NCBI GenBank assembly: GCA_963922335.1
Contig: CAWUIB010000005.1
Span: 124,001 to 188,000 of the forward strand
DNA: 64,000 bases
Source: CALBPI01 sp963922335
GTDB lineage: Bacteria; Pseudomonadota; Gammaproteobacteria; Steroidobacterales; Woeseiaceae
Direction of reading: 5' to 3'
Shown here: piece by piece, positions 8,936-17,174 of the stretch
How positions within the stretch are numbered: position 1 is the stretch's first letter
How the letters are laid out: each line of letters begins with the position of its first letter
Notes under the pieces: generated by a model
What the model saw: only the letters and a program-made list of their open reading frames with translations
Told to the model about the DNA's origin: nothing
Databases searched by the model: none
Made by a program: the position numbers and the translations under genes

Positions 8936-9313
8936 TTGGTGTTGGGTGGGCAGCTTGTGGCCGTTGCGGCCGGCGGCGCAGCCGGCGCGGTGGCGCGTTT
9001 TCTTTTGCAGTCTCTAGTCGGTGTTCAAGCGGCACCGGTCGCCGTTTTGTTGGCCAATGTTTTGGGGTCCGGCGTCGCGGGGGCTGCTCTGCAGCTCAGT
9101 AACTCTGCAGGTCAGGCGACGTGGCTCGGCGGCGTGGGCTACCCATTGTTCGTCACCGGCTTTTGCGGCGCGTTTACGACAATGTCCGCGATGACCATCC
9201 ACACGCGCGACATCACGATCGCCCAAGGCAGTGCGGCAGGTATCGGTTATGCAACCGCCAGTGTTCTGTTGTCAGTTGCCGGACTACTCATCGGCGCGTG
9301 GGTTGCCCGATAA
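8936..9313 (+). CDS. crcB: CrcB/Fluc-type fluoride ion channel, divergent
   Basis: Fluc channels are small dual-topology dimers that let toxic fluoride leave the cytoplasm. This 125-residue protein has four hydrophobic helices, the family start GGAAGAVARF with R21, the TM2 asparagine N41 in LLANVLGSG, and the TM3 break GFCGAFTTMSAM (75-86). In most family members that break reads TTFSTF, and the two phenylalanines form the 'Phe box' lining the pore; here both are methionine. The start is TTG 8936, with GTG 8939 as an alternative. No fluoride riboswitch could be recognised upstream, where only 4 bp separate it from the preceding gene. Confidence 0.85.
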   Translation: MVLGGQLVAVAAGGAAGAVARFLLQSLVGVQAAPVAVLLANVLGSGVAGAALQLSNSAGQATWLGGVGYPLFVTGFCGAFTTMSAMTIHTRDITIAQGSAAGIGYATASVLLSVAGLLIGAWVAR

Positions 9314-9317
9314 TCGA

Positions 9318-10682
9318 TCACTCACCTTTGTTCCGGGCAGCCGAGGTCGCGGTAGTGAGAAGATCGATAATCTGCGGCATCGCCTTTTCGTGCTCGGGTT
9401 TCATCAGGCAGCTGCGCAAACAAGTCACCGTCGGCTGACTTGCGACTCGGTAGGAGGCCGGCAGTCTTTCGCTTGGTACCTCGATTACGGCAAGATGCAA
9501 ATCGTGCGTTGCGGCGATATCGAAGACTGATTGCGCGAGCTGCGATGCGGTCATCGTTTCGGTCGGTGCCAACGCCCACACCACGATGTCCAACATGGGT
9601 TCGGTGATCAAAGCGGCGTCTGGGTCAGCTGCGACATGTGCGGCCAAAATTTTTGCCGCCGAATGGCATCGGTATAAGTTGGTCGCAAATTCGCCGCCTT
9701 CTACCAGGGGTTGCGCCTGTTGAGTTGCCCAAAGCGCAACCGCCGCTGCACCGGCACGTGAACATTCAAGGCTGATTTCGCCGAGGTGTAGCTCGTCGCT
9801 GGAGAAATACGTATAGGGCGAGTCGTGTTTGTAATGTCTGCCAACAGACGGGTCGGCAAAGAGGATGCAGCCGCAACCGTAAGGTTGTAGGCCGTGTTTG
9901 TGCGGATCGACAGCGATGCTGTCCGCTTCGGACATTGCCGCGTAGGCTGTTGTGGCATCCACCGACAAACCGCCGCACAGTTTGAAGTAACCGCCGTATG
10001 CACCGTCGATGTGGACGCGTGCGCTGAAGCGTCGCGCGAGCTCGAGTATCTCGGGCAACGGATCGACGGCGCCAAAACCCGTGGTCCCGAGTGTTGCCAC
10101 GATCGTCCCCACGTCACCTTCAGAGAGGCGGGCTTCCAGTGCCGAGAGTGACATTCGGCCATCATGTTCTGATGCGATCGCGTCAAAACTCAGCCCGAGC
10201 ACTTTGCATAACCGATTGTGCGTGTAATGGGCATCAGCGGACGCGACAATCGCTTTGCCGGGGTGCTCCTGCCCGGCAATCCACAACGCTTCCAGGTTTG
10301 CGAGCGTACCGCTGCTGGTCAAATGACCGAGGAAAGGCGCAAGGGCATACATGTCAGCCAGTTGTGCCACTGCCTCTTTCTCGAGAGCCGAGCTCGCGCG
10401 ACCGCCGTCGAGAGCGTGATTGTTGGGATTGATCCACATAGCCATTTGATAGGCCACTCGAGCGACCGGGTGAGGTGGCTTCAACATCTGGCCTGCGTAG
10501 AAGGGATGCGCGTAGGGGAAGTTGTCCTGCATGCGCTCTGCCGCGGCCATGACAGCTGAAGCAGTCTCAGTCCACTGCGTATCGCGATTGAACTCAGGGA
10601 GCGTTTCGAATCCTTTGGAAAGTGTCTCAAGCGCCTGGCTGAGCAGTGTCAGCTCTTGAGCTCTATCGTCTTCGGTCAACAT
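9318..10682 (-). CDS. PLP-dependent group II decarboxylase/aminotransferase-fold enzyme
   Basis: A fold-type I pyridoxal phosphate enzyme of the aromatic amino acid/glutamate decarboxylase class, 454 residues. The PLP lysine is K262 in VDPHKHGLQPYGCG, and upstream are the substrate-pocket stretches TSSGTLANLEAL and HIDGAYGGYF. Conserved HP and PNN positions (HPVARVAYQMAMW) fit the family. The amino acid substrate cannot be deduced. The frame runs further upstream, but ATG 10682 is chosen because it begins with a typical N-terminus 7 bp after the pirin stop. The gene is downstream of and co-directional with pirin. It ends 4 bp from the convergent crcB stop. Confidence 0.85.
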   Translation of the reverse strand: MLTEDDRAQELTLLSQALETLSKGFETLPEFNRDTQWTETASAVMAAAERMQDNFPYAHPFYAGQMLKPPHPVARVAYQMAMWINPNNHALDGGRASSALEKEAVAQLADMYALAPFLGHLTSSGTLANLEALWIAGQEHPGKAIVASADAHYTHNRLCKVLGLSFDAIASEHDGRMSLSALEARLSEGDVGTIVATLGTTGFGAVDPLPEILELARRFSARVHIDGAYGGYFKLCGGLSVDATTAYAAMSEADSIAVDPHKHGLQPYGCGCILFADPSVGRHYKHDSPYTYFSSDELHLGEISLECSRAGAAAVALWATQQAQPLVEGGEFATNLYRCHSAAKILAAHVAADPDAALITEPMLDIVVWALAPTETMTASQLAQSVFDIAATHDLHLAVIEVPSERLPASYRVASQPTVTCLRSCLMKPEHEKAMPQIIDLLTTATSAARNKGE

Positions 10683-10689
10683 GCTGGCG

Positions 10690-11559
10690 TTAGTCCGGGA
10701 GCGGGATGAACTCGGTCTCCCCGGGGACGCGTTCAAAATTCCATTCTCGCCAATCCTGTTTTGCCTGTTCCAATCGCTCCAGTCGACTTGAGACGAAATT
10801 CCACCAGATGTGCCGAGGTTCGGGGTAGGGCTCTCCAGCAACAAACATGACTCGTGCATCGCCACTCAAGTCTGCGGCAACGTCAGCATCAGCTTCCAGC
10901 AATATCATTTGGCCTGCTTCGAACACCGCACCATCTATAGCCACTTCGCCTTCAGCAACATAAAGAGCACGCTCCGACAAGCCACCGGGTACCTCGAGTG
11001 TCGCTTCCCGCTGTGCCTCACAGTCGGCGTAAGCAATTGGATGACTGAAATGTACGGGCGCTTCCAAACCAAATGCGCTCCCTGCGATAATGCGGATCGC
11101 GATCCCGTCGATTTCAGTGGTTGGCAGTACCTCTATCGGGTAGTGATCGAATCGAGGTTCGCACTCTTCTTCCTCGGCGGGCAGAGCAACCCAGGATTGG
11201 ATGCCGTGGATTCGACTATTAGCACTACGGAATTCATCGCTACTACGTTCGGAATGCACGATACCGCGACCGGCGGTCATCCAGTTGACCGCACCAGGTT
11301 CGATGTTTTGCACAGCGCCCACGCTGTCCCTATGCATCAGGCTTCCTTCGAACAGATAAGTCACGGTTGCTAAGTTGATGTGAGGATGTGGGCGAACATC
11401 GATCCCTTTACCTTCCGGAAATTCGGCGGGGCCCATATGGTCGAAGAAGATAAACGGCCCCACCATCGGCGCGTTGCCCGACGGCAATACGCGGCGAACC
11501 GTAAAGTCCCCGAGGTCACGGGGTCGCGGTGTGATCGCTTGCTTGATTACAGAGGTCAT
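10690..11559 (-). CDS. Pirin family protein
   Basis: Pirins are bicupin proteins; some act as quercetin dioxygenases and others as redox or metal-dependent regulators. The 289-residue product has all four N-terminal metal ligands expected from human pirin: H58 and H60 in RPHPHINLATV, and H102 and E104 in GIVHSERS. The MTAGRGI segment precedes them, and the C-terminal cupin ends in the typical WWNFVSSR stretch. ATG 11559 is preferred over an earlier in-frame start because the pirin homology (PRPRDLGDFTVRRVLP) begins directly after it. It forms a two-gene unit with the downstream decarboxylase; whether the two act together is unknown. Confidence 0.93.
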   Translation of the reverse strand: MTSVIKQAITPRPRDLGDFTVRRVLPSGNAPMVGPFIFFDHMGPAEFPEGKGIDVRPHPHINLATVTYLFEGSLMHRDSVGAVQNIEPGAVNWMTAGRGIVHSERSSDEFRSANSRIHGIQSWVALPAEEEECEPRFDHYPIEVLPTTEIDGIAIRIIAGSAFGLEAPVHFSHPIAYADCEAQREATLEVPGGLSERALYVAEGEVAIDGAVFEAGQMILLEADADVAADLSGDARVMFVAGEPYPEPRHIWWNFVSSRLERLEQAKQDWREWNFERVPGETEFIPLPD

Positions 11560-11630
11560 GTCGAGGCCGTGTTGATGCGACGAATGAGTATTGTTCCACA
11601 CGTCTTGTGCGGGTGCGAGTTGGAAGCCGG

Positions 11631-11636
11631 TATAAT
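11631..11636 (+). promoter_or_regulatory. -10 hexamer immediately before the hydroxylase start
   Basis: A perfect TATAAT ends 6 bp before ATG 11643, where transcription would be expected to begin at or next to the start codon. There is no Shine-Dalgarno sequence between them. A TTGTGC 20 bp upstream is a poor -35 match. This suggests a leaderless transcript but is not proof. Confidence 0.4.
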
Positions 11637-11642
11637 CGTTCG

Positions 11643-12917
11643 ATGGATTTGATCAGTCTTGCTGTTCCTTTTTTTCTCATCGCGATTGTCGTGGAGACGC
11701 TCTATGACAAGGCCCGTGGCAGTGGCTTTGTTCGTTTCAACGACGCGATCGGCAGCCTTGCGGCTGGAGCTTTCAATAGTACGACCGGCATCTTTACGAA
11801 AGTTGTCAGCATCGTTGTTTACGGATTCGTGCTGGAACACCTCGCACTCTGGCGGATGCCGGATAGTTGGTTCGCATTCACGCCCAGCGGCGTCCTGGCG
11901 TGGCTGTCGGTGCTGCTGTTCTGGGATTTCATGTACTACTGGAAGCACCGTCTCGGACACGAAATGAGTATCTTCTGGGCGGCGCATAGCGTTCACCACC
12001 AGAGCGAGGAGTACAACCTCACAACAGCGCTGCGCCAGACGAGCTCGGATTTCATTATCGGGTGGGTGGTCTACTTGCCGATGTTTTTCCTCGGCGTGCC
12101 GTTACACGTTTTTGCTACCGTGTCGGCGGTCGATCTGATCTATCAGTTCTGGGTGCACACACGTCATATCGATCGGCTTGGCTGGGCCGATTACGTATTC
12201 GTGACGCCGTCGAACCACCGTGTCCACCACGCGCAAAATCCACGCTATATCGATAAGAACTACGGCGGTATTCTGATCATCTGGGATCGTATCTTTGGCA
12301 CTTTTGAACCTGAGTCAGAGCCGGTTGTATTCGGTGTACGCAAGCCACTTCAAAGCTTCAATCCGGTGAATGCAAACCTTCATGTGTACCGGAGTCTGGT
12401 TGCCGACTGGCAGCATGCCAAAGGGTGGGGTGACAAACTTCGAATCTGGTTTGGTAGGACAGGGTGGCGTCCGAAGGAAGCCGAAGCGGCCAGACCGTTG
12501 GTGCTGTCGCCGCTGTCCACATTTGAAAAATATCGTGGCCGAGGCGTTGGCGCTCAGTCGGCCTACATCGCCGCGCAGTTTGTGATGGCGATCGGCCTGA
12601 CCCTTTGGATTGGCATGGTAGCGACCAGCGACGGTCTCGCGACGGCTTTTGTGATTGCGCTACAGCTTTGGGCGCTATTGTCGATTCTCGGTGCTTTGGC
12701 TGATGGCGTGCGCTGGGCGGTTACGGCGGAATGGCTGCGTCTTGCGTTGACGCCGATTTGGGCGAGCATAGTCGCTGTCTGGTTGGGTATCTCCTGGCCC
12801 CCAATGTTGGCCTATGCCGTCGCGTACAGTTGCTCAAGCGCCATTGGGTTCCGATTGAGTCAATCCGTCAACGGCGTTGGCGCAGGAGCCAGCTCAACGG
12901 CCTCACGCAACGTCTGA
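11643..12917 (+). CDS. Membrane fatty acid hydroxylase/sterol desaturase family protein (AGMO-like)
   Basis: An integral membrane di-iron enzyme, 424 residues, related to alkylglycerol monooxygenase and sterol desaturases. The histidine boxes are present: HRLGH at 102-106, HSVHH at 115-119 and HRVHH at 192-196, with an extra VHTRH at 171-175. The surrounding sequence WDFMYYWKHR and EYNLTTALRQ matches the AGMO-like branch. Hydrophobic helices flank the boxes, and a C-terminal part (about 300-424) adds more membrane segments. The substrate is unknown; ether lipids or fatty acids are the family precedent. An upstream in-frame ATG at 11607 is less likely. The 3' end overlaps the convergent hybrid kinase by 15 bp. 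Confidence 0.85.
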   Translation: MDLISLAVPFFLIAIVVETLYDKARGSGFVRFNDAIGSLAAGAFNSTTGIFTKVVSIVVYGFVLEHLALWRMPDSWFAFTPSGVLAWLSVLLFWDFMYYWKHRLGHEMSIFWAAHSVHHQSEEYNLTTALRQTSSDFIIGWVVYLPMFFLGVPLHVFATVSAVDLIYQFWVHTRHIDRLGWADYVFVTPSNHRVHHAQNPRYIDKNYGGILIIWDRIFGTFEPESEPVVFGVRKPLQSFNPVNANLHVYRSLVADWQHAKGWGDKLRIWFGRTGWRPKEAEAARPLVLSPLSTFEKYRGRGVGAQSAYIAAQFVMAIGLTLWIGMVATSDGLATAFVIALQLWALLSILGALADGVRWAVTAEWLRLALTPIWASIVAVWLGISWPPMLAYAVAYSCSSAIGFRLSQSVNGVGAGASSTASRNV

Positions 12918-15332
12918 CTGGGTCGCTGCGCCTTGCCAGTATTCAAGTTTCTCGCGTAGCGCTTCCAACTTGAACGGTTTGGTCATGTAATCATCCATGC
13001 CGGCGGCAAAACACTTACCATCGTCACCCTGTAACGCGTTCGCCGTGAGCGCGATGATCGGAACGCGGGCATGTCCCTTGGCCTGTTCCCGGTCGCGTAT
13101 TGCCTGCGTAGCCGTGAACCCGTCCATCTCTGGCATTTGGCAGTCCATGAGCACGACATCGAAGGAATTACGCTCTGTGATCTCCAGCGCTTCGAGGCCA
13201 TTCTCCGCAATCTCGTGGGTGGCTCCGAGTTTATCGAGCATGGCGCGTGTGACGCGTTGATTGACTTTGTTGTCCTCAACGACCAGCACTCGAAGGGCAC
13301 CCATCGTCGCTCCTGAATCGGTCGCAAGATCTTGTCCCTTCATTGTGACCGTGGGCGCCTCTTCGATACCTGCAATGACACGGAGCAGGCCGGCCAGTGC
13401 ATCTGACATCAATGGCTTGCGCAAAACATCGGAAACGCCATGCTCATTGAGGCTTGCGGCATCAATCGACTCATCCGAAGTAATCAAGACGGTCGCGGGC
13501 CAATCGGATTCTGAATTGCGTTTTCGATATCGACTCCAGGCCTCGATGACACCCTTATTGATCGCAGCGTGATCAAAAAGAATCAAATCGGGCTGCTCAT
13601 CGCACTCATACAGCGCACGCTCTACATCGGCCAGAGCATCGAAGTTTTCGCGTTCGACAGACCAGTAATCGAGTTTTCGGTTGAGCATACGTGTGACATT
13701 CTCGAAGGGTGACATGGTGAACACACGAAGCTTCGAGAAGTCCATCTCCGGGACCGGTCGTGTTGCCTCTTGATAGGGGAGGGTCAGCGTAAACGAGAAT
13801 ACCGAGCCCTCACCGAGCACGCTCTCGACCTGAATTTGCCCACCCATTAACTCAACGATCTGTTTCGAGATTGCGAGCCCGAGTCCGGTGCCGCCGAAGC
13901 GACGTGTCGTAGAGCCATCTTCCTGGATGAACGACTCGAAGATGCTGGCTTGCTTGTCGGGGTGGATCCCGATACCCGTGTCGTGCACTGCGAATCGGAT
14001 CGCTACAAGACTCTCGTCTTTGGGTTGTTGTTTGGCGCGCAACACTTCCAACCAAACTTGACCCTTCTCGGTGAATTTGACCGCGTTCCCCCCAAGATTG
14101 ACCAACACCTGGCGTAGTCGACTCGAGTCTCCCAATACGCTGCCCGAAAGTGTCGGATCTACGTCAACAGCGAGGTCTACCGCCTTTTTCCGAGCATTGC
14201 CGGACAACATTGACATGGCTTCCTCAGCCAGCTCCTGTACCGAAAATGGTTCGGTCTCCAAGGTCATTTTGCCTGCTTCGATCTTCGAGAAATCGAGTAT
14301 GTCGTTGATGATGTCGAGCAGTGCCGCTCCAGAACTTCGTATGGTTCTCGCGTAGCGGCGTTCTGAGTCACCGAGCTCAGACATCAGCAACAACTCGGTC
14401 ATGCCAAGTACCCCGTTCATCGGCGTACGAATCTCATGACTCATGCGTGCGAGGAATTCACTCTTTGTGCGACTTGCCGCCTCAGCGCGTTCTTTTTCGT
14501 CGAATAGCTGCTGAGTGCGTTCTTCAACGCGCTGCTCGAGAATTTCTCGGGCGCGTAGAGTCTCACGTCGGTAGTGACGAAGACCGTCCACCATCACGTT
14601 GAAGCCGTTGATGAGCCGTTTGAGCTCTTTACCATGTGCGTTCGGCAATTTATGTGAGAAGTTGCCCTCAGAGACATTTTTGAGTCCGGTTAGCAAATCG
14701 CGCACTGGCTTGAGGATGCGTTTTGCGGCGAAGAACGAGAACACGCCACCCAGTATTGCGATACCGCCGCTCGAGACAAGTGTGATCAGGATGCTGTTGC
14801 GCAGTCGCTGTTGTGTAGCGCTGAGGTTAACGATGGTATCGATCGAACCGATGTACTGTTTGCCCATACCATTGCTGTCTCTCAAGGCATCGCCCGCGAG
14901 CGGCGCGTAGACCTTGTTGGTTACACGGTAGATTTCCGGAGCGCCAAACGGGTTGATCCTGAGTTGTGAGGCATCGGTTTTTGCATTCAGCAGCTGCTCG
15001 CGCGGTAACTCCTCAAACATCTCTCTGTAGATTCGAGTGCCATTCATGTTGCGGATTTCAACACCCGCCACGATCGGCACCTCGTTCAGGAAAGCGACGG
15101 ATTTGGCCAATTCAGCCGGGTTTTGGGTCTTCAAACCAAAGTCGGTGCCGCGGGAAGTCGCCTCGGCGAATACGGCAATACTCGAGAGGGCCTGATCTCG
15201 GGCCTCGCGAATGGTGCCACTGATCGTGAGGTAGCTTCCAAGACTCATAGTTAGCAGGATTAGTGTGCCTGCCATAATCGTGAGCTGGGTCTGGAGGCCG
15301 AGGCCCCGTAGCCAGGCGAGTGGACTCTTCAT
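12903..15332 (-). CDS. Hybrid sensor histidine kinase, BarA/GacS-like, without Hpt domain
   Basis: An inner-membrane sensor kinase of 809 residues. Domains in order: TM1 (about 14-36), a periplasmic region, TM2 (about 180-203), HAMP (about 205-260) and a coiled coil. Next come the phosphoacceptor domain with H299 in SHEIRTPMNG and an ATPase domain with DTGIGI and GGTGLGLAISK. A degenerate receiver (about 545-665) retains an Asp and a KP pair but lacks the N-terminal acidic pair. A complete receiver (about 683-800) has D730 in LMDCQMPEMDG and KPFK. BarA and GacS end in an Hpt domain, but this protein stops after the receiver, so it probably uses a separate phosphotransfer protein. No cognate regulator is adjacent. 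Confidence 0.92.
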   Translation of the reverse strand: MKSPLAWLRGLGLQTQLTIMAGTLILLTMSLGSYLTISGTIREARDQALSSIAVFAEATSRGTDFGLKTQNPAELAKSVAFLNEVPIVAGVEIRNMNGTRIYREMFEELPREQLLNAKTDASQLRINPFGAPEIYRVTNKVYAPLAGDALRDSNGMGKQYIGSIDTIVNLSATQQRLRNSILITLVSSGGIAILGGVFSFFAAKRILKPVRDLLTGLKNVSEGNFSHKLPNAHGKELKRLINGFNVMVDGLRHYRRETLRAREILEQRVEERTQQLFDEKERAEAASRTKSEFLARMSHEIRTPMNGVLGMTELLLMSELGDSERRYARTIRSSGAALLDIINDILDFSKIEAGKMTLETEPFSVQELAEEAMSMLSGNARKKAVDLAVDVDPTLSGSVLGDSSRLRQVLVNLGGNAVKFTEKGQVWLEVLRAKQQPKDESLVAIRFAVHDTGIGIHPDKQASIFESFIQEDGSTTRRFGGTGLGLAISKQIVELMGGQIQVESVLGEGSVFSFTLTLPYQEATRPVPEMDFSKLRVFTMSPFENVTRMLNRKLDYWSVERENFDALADVERALYECDEQPDLILFDHAAINKGVIEAWSRYRKRNSESDWPATVLITSDESIDAASLNEHGVSDVLRKPLMSDALAGLLRVIAGIEEAPTVTMKGQDLATDSGATMGALRVLVVEDNKVNQRVTRAMLDKLGATHEIAENGLEALEITERNSFDVVLMDCQMPEMDGFTATQAIRDREQAKGHARVPIIALTANALQGDDGKCFAAGMDDYMTKPFKLEALREKLEYWQGAATQSDVA

Positions 15333-15448
15333 GACGCTGCTGCCTGCCTTCGCATTCCAGTAGATCTCAAACGATTTCCCATTTGGAGCTAGCGTCCTGT
15401 TGGTCAGACTCTTTAGTGACGGTGCGCCGTCTATGGCAGACTCGAGCG

Positions 15449-16243
15449 ATGAAAATCAGCGCGCTACATCTATTTCCGGTGAAATCCACAAGGGCCAATT
15501 CGGTCGATTTTGCTGAGGTATCACCACGCGGGCTCGTGGGGGACCGGCGGTGGATGGTGGTGGATGAATCGCGCCGATTCGTCACCGGCCGAACCGTGCC
15601 CGATTTGGTCAGGATCTCAGCAAGTCAGAACAATGGCGGTTTGACGTTGCATTTCGAGGGTGAGGCGCTGCGTGTTGAGGAACCGTCCGCAGCAGCGAGC
15701 AAGGTTGTTGTGTGGAAAGACACCGTTGATGCCCGCGATGCAGGTGACGTTGCCGCCATGTGGCTAAGCGAAAAACTCGGCAGAGCAGTGCGTCTTGTAT
15801 TCCAGAGTGACAGCGACCATCGGCTGCTTCCGGAGGAAAAGTGTGCTCAGCCTGGAGATGAGGTCAGTTTCGCTGATGGTTACCCGGTTTTACTCATTGG
15901 AACAGCGTCGTTAGACGCGTTGAACTCAGCGCTTTCGGTGCCGGTATCCATGAGTCACTTTCGCCCCAACATTGTGGTTGAGACTGAGGTTCCCTATATC
16001 GAAGACGCTTGGTCAGAGGTATTGCTTGGGGACGTGCCGTTTTCAGTGTCATCCCAGTGCACGCGCTGTATCTTCACAACGGTAGACCCCACGACCGGTG
16101 CCGTACACCCGGACAAGGAACCTCTCAAAACGCTGCTCCGAGACAGGCGCCGTTCGTCAGACGGAAAGCCGGTTTTCGGTGTGAACCTGATACCGCTCGG
16201 CAGCGGCACGGTTCGGGTGGGGGATATGGTTAGCCCGCGGTAA
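15449..16243 (+). CDS. MOSC domain protein, YcbX/mARC type
   Basis: A 264-residue protein with an N-terminal MOSC beta-barrel (LFPVKSTRANSVDFAEV, GLVGDRRWMVVD) and a C-terminal MOSC domain with the pair C204 and C207 in SSQCTRCIFTTVDPTTG. This motif marks molybdenum-cofactor N-hydroxylate reductases such as E. coli YcbX and mammalian mARC, where the conserved Cys binds molybdenum. YcbX carries a C-terminal ferredoxin domain; this protein lacks one, so electrons must come from another protein. An earlier in-frame start (15383) is rejected because family homology begins at ATG 15449. It is monocistronic and overlaps the convergent SDR gene by 14 bp. Confidence 0.9.
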   Translation: MKISALHLFPVKSTRANSVDFAEVSPRGLVGDRRWMVVDESRRFVTGRTVPDLVRISASQNNGGLTLHFEGEALRVEEPSAAASKVVVWKDTVDARDAGDVAAMWLSEKLGRAVRLVFQSDSDHRLLPEEKCAQPGDEVSFADGYPVLLIGTASLDALNSALSVPVSMSHFRPNIVVETEVPYIEDAWSEVLLGDVPFSVSSQCTRCIFTTVDPTTGAVHPDKEPLKTLLRDRRRSSDGKPVFGVNLIPLGSGTVRVGDMVSPR

Positions 16244-17174
16244 GTCTTTCCCGATCAGACTGCAGCTTCTTTATCAGCTTCCCGGACGTTTCGGCTGGCG
16301 TTTTGGTAAACCCATAAGCATGTACGTCTCGCGATTCACGATCGAACCAGATCTGTATCGGATCAAGGACCTCCGGGCGCTTTGCCGCGAGCCAGACGAT
16401 CGTATCTGCACCGGCCATGCCGTCGCGTAGGACTGACTTAAGGATTTTGCGGAAGGTCGGTAGAGACTGTTGGACGCCAGCGGTATCGACCCACCCCGGG
16501 TGCATGACGTGAAACTGCCGTCCACCCGTATGTGATGCCTGATTCCAGTATTCCGTCAAGGCGACCTGTGCGCGTTTTTGAATGGCGTAGGCCTGCGTCC
16601 CGTCGTGGGCTTCCTCCGAATCTGCACTGACTTTTTCGACCACCAATGGCGCCATATACATGCCGCCAGATGCGACTTGAATGACCGTCGCGTCTTCCGC
16701 AAGCGTGCCGGATTCGATCATCGCTTCGGTCAATACGAACTGGTTGAGCAGGTTTGTCGCGTACTGACTGTCCACGCCCTGACTGTTGGTCGTGAAGTCG
16801 TGGAGCATAACGCCCACGTTGTTGACCAGGACATCCACCGTCCCGCCTTGCTTCAGGCGTTCGGCAAGGTGAGCGACCTCTTTCGGCTCAGCGAGATCGC
16901 ATTGCACAGTCTCGAGGCTATCGCCGAGTTCTTCTCGAAGCGCCGCGAGCTTATTTGGATTCCGGGCGACAACCGTAACGCGTGCTCCTGCAGCAAGGCA
17001 TCCGGCGGCGACTGCAGCCCCGATACCGCCGCTGCCTCCGGTGATCACGACATGCTTGTCGTTGAGTGTGTCGCCGATATCCTGCCATGCACCCTTGCGC
17101 CAAGAATATCCGATGTTCGAAAAACTGAGACCGAACCGGCCATAAAACATCAGAATGCCTAGAATTACTTTCAT
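16230..17174 (-). CDS. Short-chain dehydrogenase/reductase (DHRS12/retinol dehydrogenase-like)
   Basis: A 314-residue NAD(P)-dependent oxidoreductase with a classical SDR core. It has the dinucleotide motif TGGSGGIG at 45-52, NNVG at 118-121, and catalytic S169, Y196 and K200 (YAIQK). An ~35-residue N-terminal extension with FYGRFGLSFSNIGY precedes the core and a C-terminal extension (about 250-314) follows, as in DHRS12-like enzymes. The substrate is unknown; a hydrophobic alcohol or ketone is the usual family guess. The start overlaps the stop of the upstream patatin gene by 4 bp, so the two are co-expressed and a lipid-linked role is plausible (inference). Confidence 0.88.
   Translation of the reverse strand: MKVILGILMFYGRFGLSFSNIGYSWRKGAWQDIGDTLNDKHVVITGGSGGIGAAVAAGCLAAGARVTVVARNPNKLAALREELGDSLETVQCDLAEPKEVAHLAERLKQGGTVDVLVNNVGVMLHDFTTNSQGVDSQYATNLLNQFVLTEAMIESGTLAEDATVIQVASGGMYMAPLVVEKVSADSEEAHDGTQAYAIQKRAQVALTEYWNQASHTGGRQFHVMHPGWVDTAGVQQSLPTFRKILKSVLRDGMAGADTIVWLAAKRPEVLDPIQIWFDRESRDVHAYGFTKTPAETSGKLIKKLQSDRERLTAG

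Noticed and set aside
10810..11373. 187-codon plus-strand frame opposite pirin
   Set aside because: It is antisense to a gene with intact metal-ligand motifs and shows no family resemblance.
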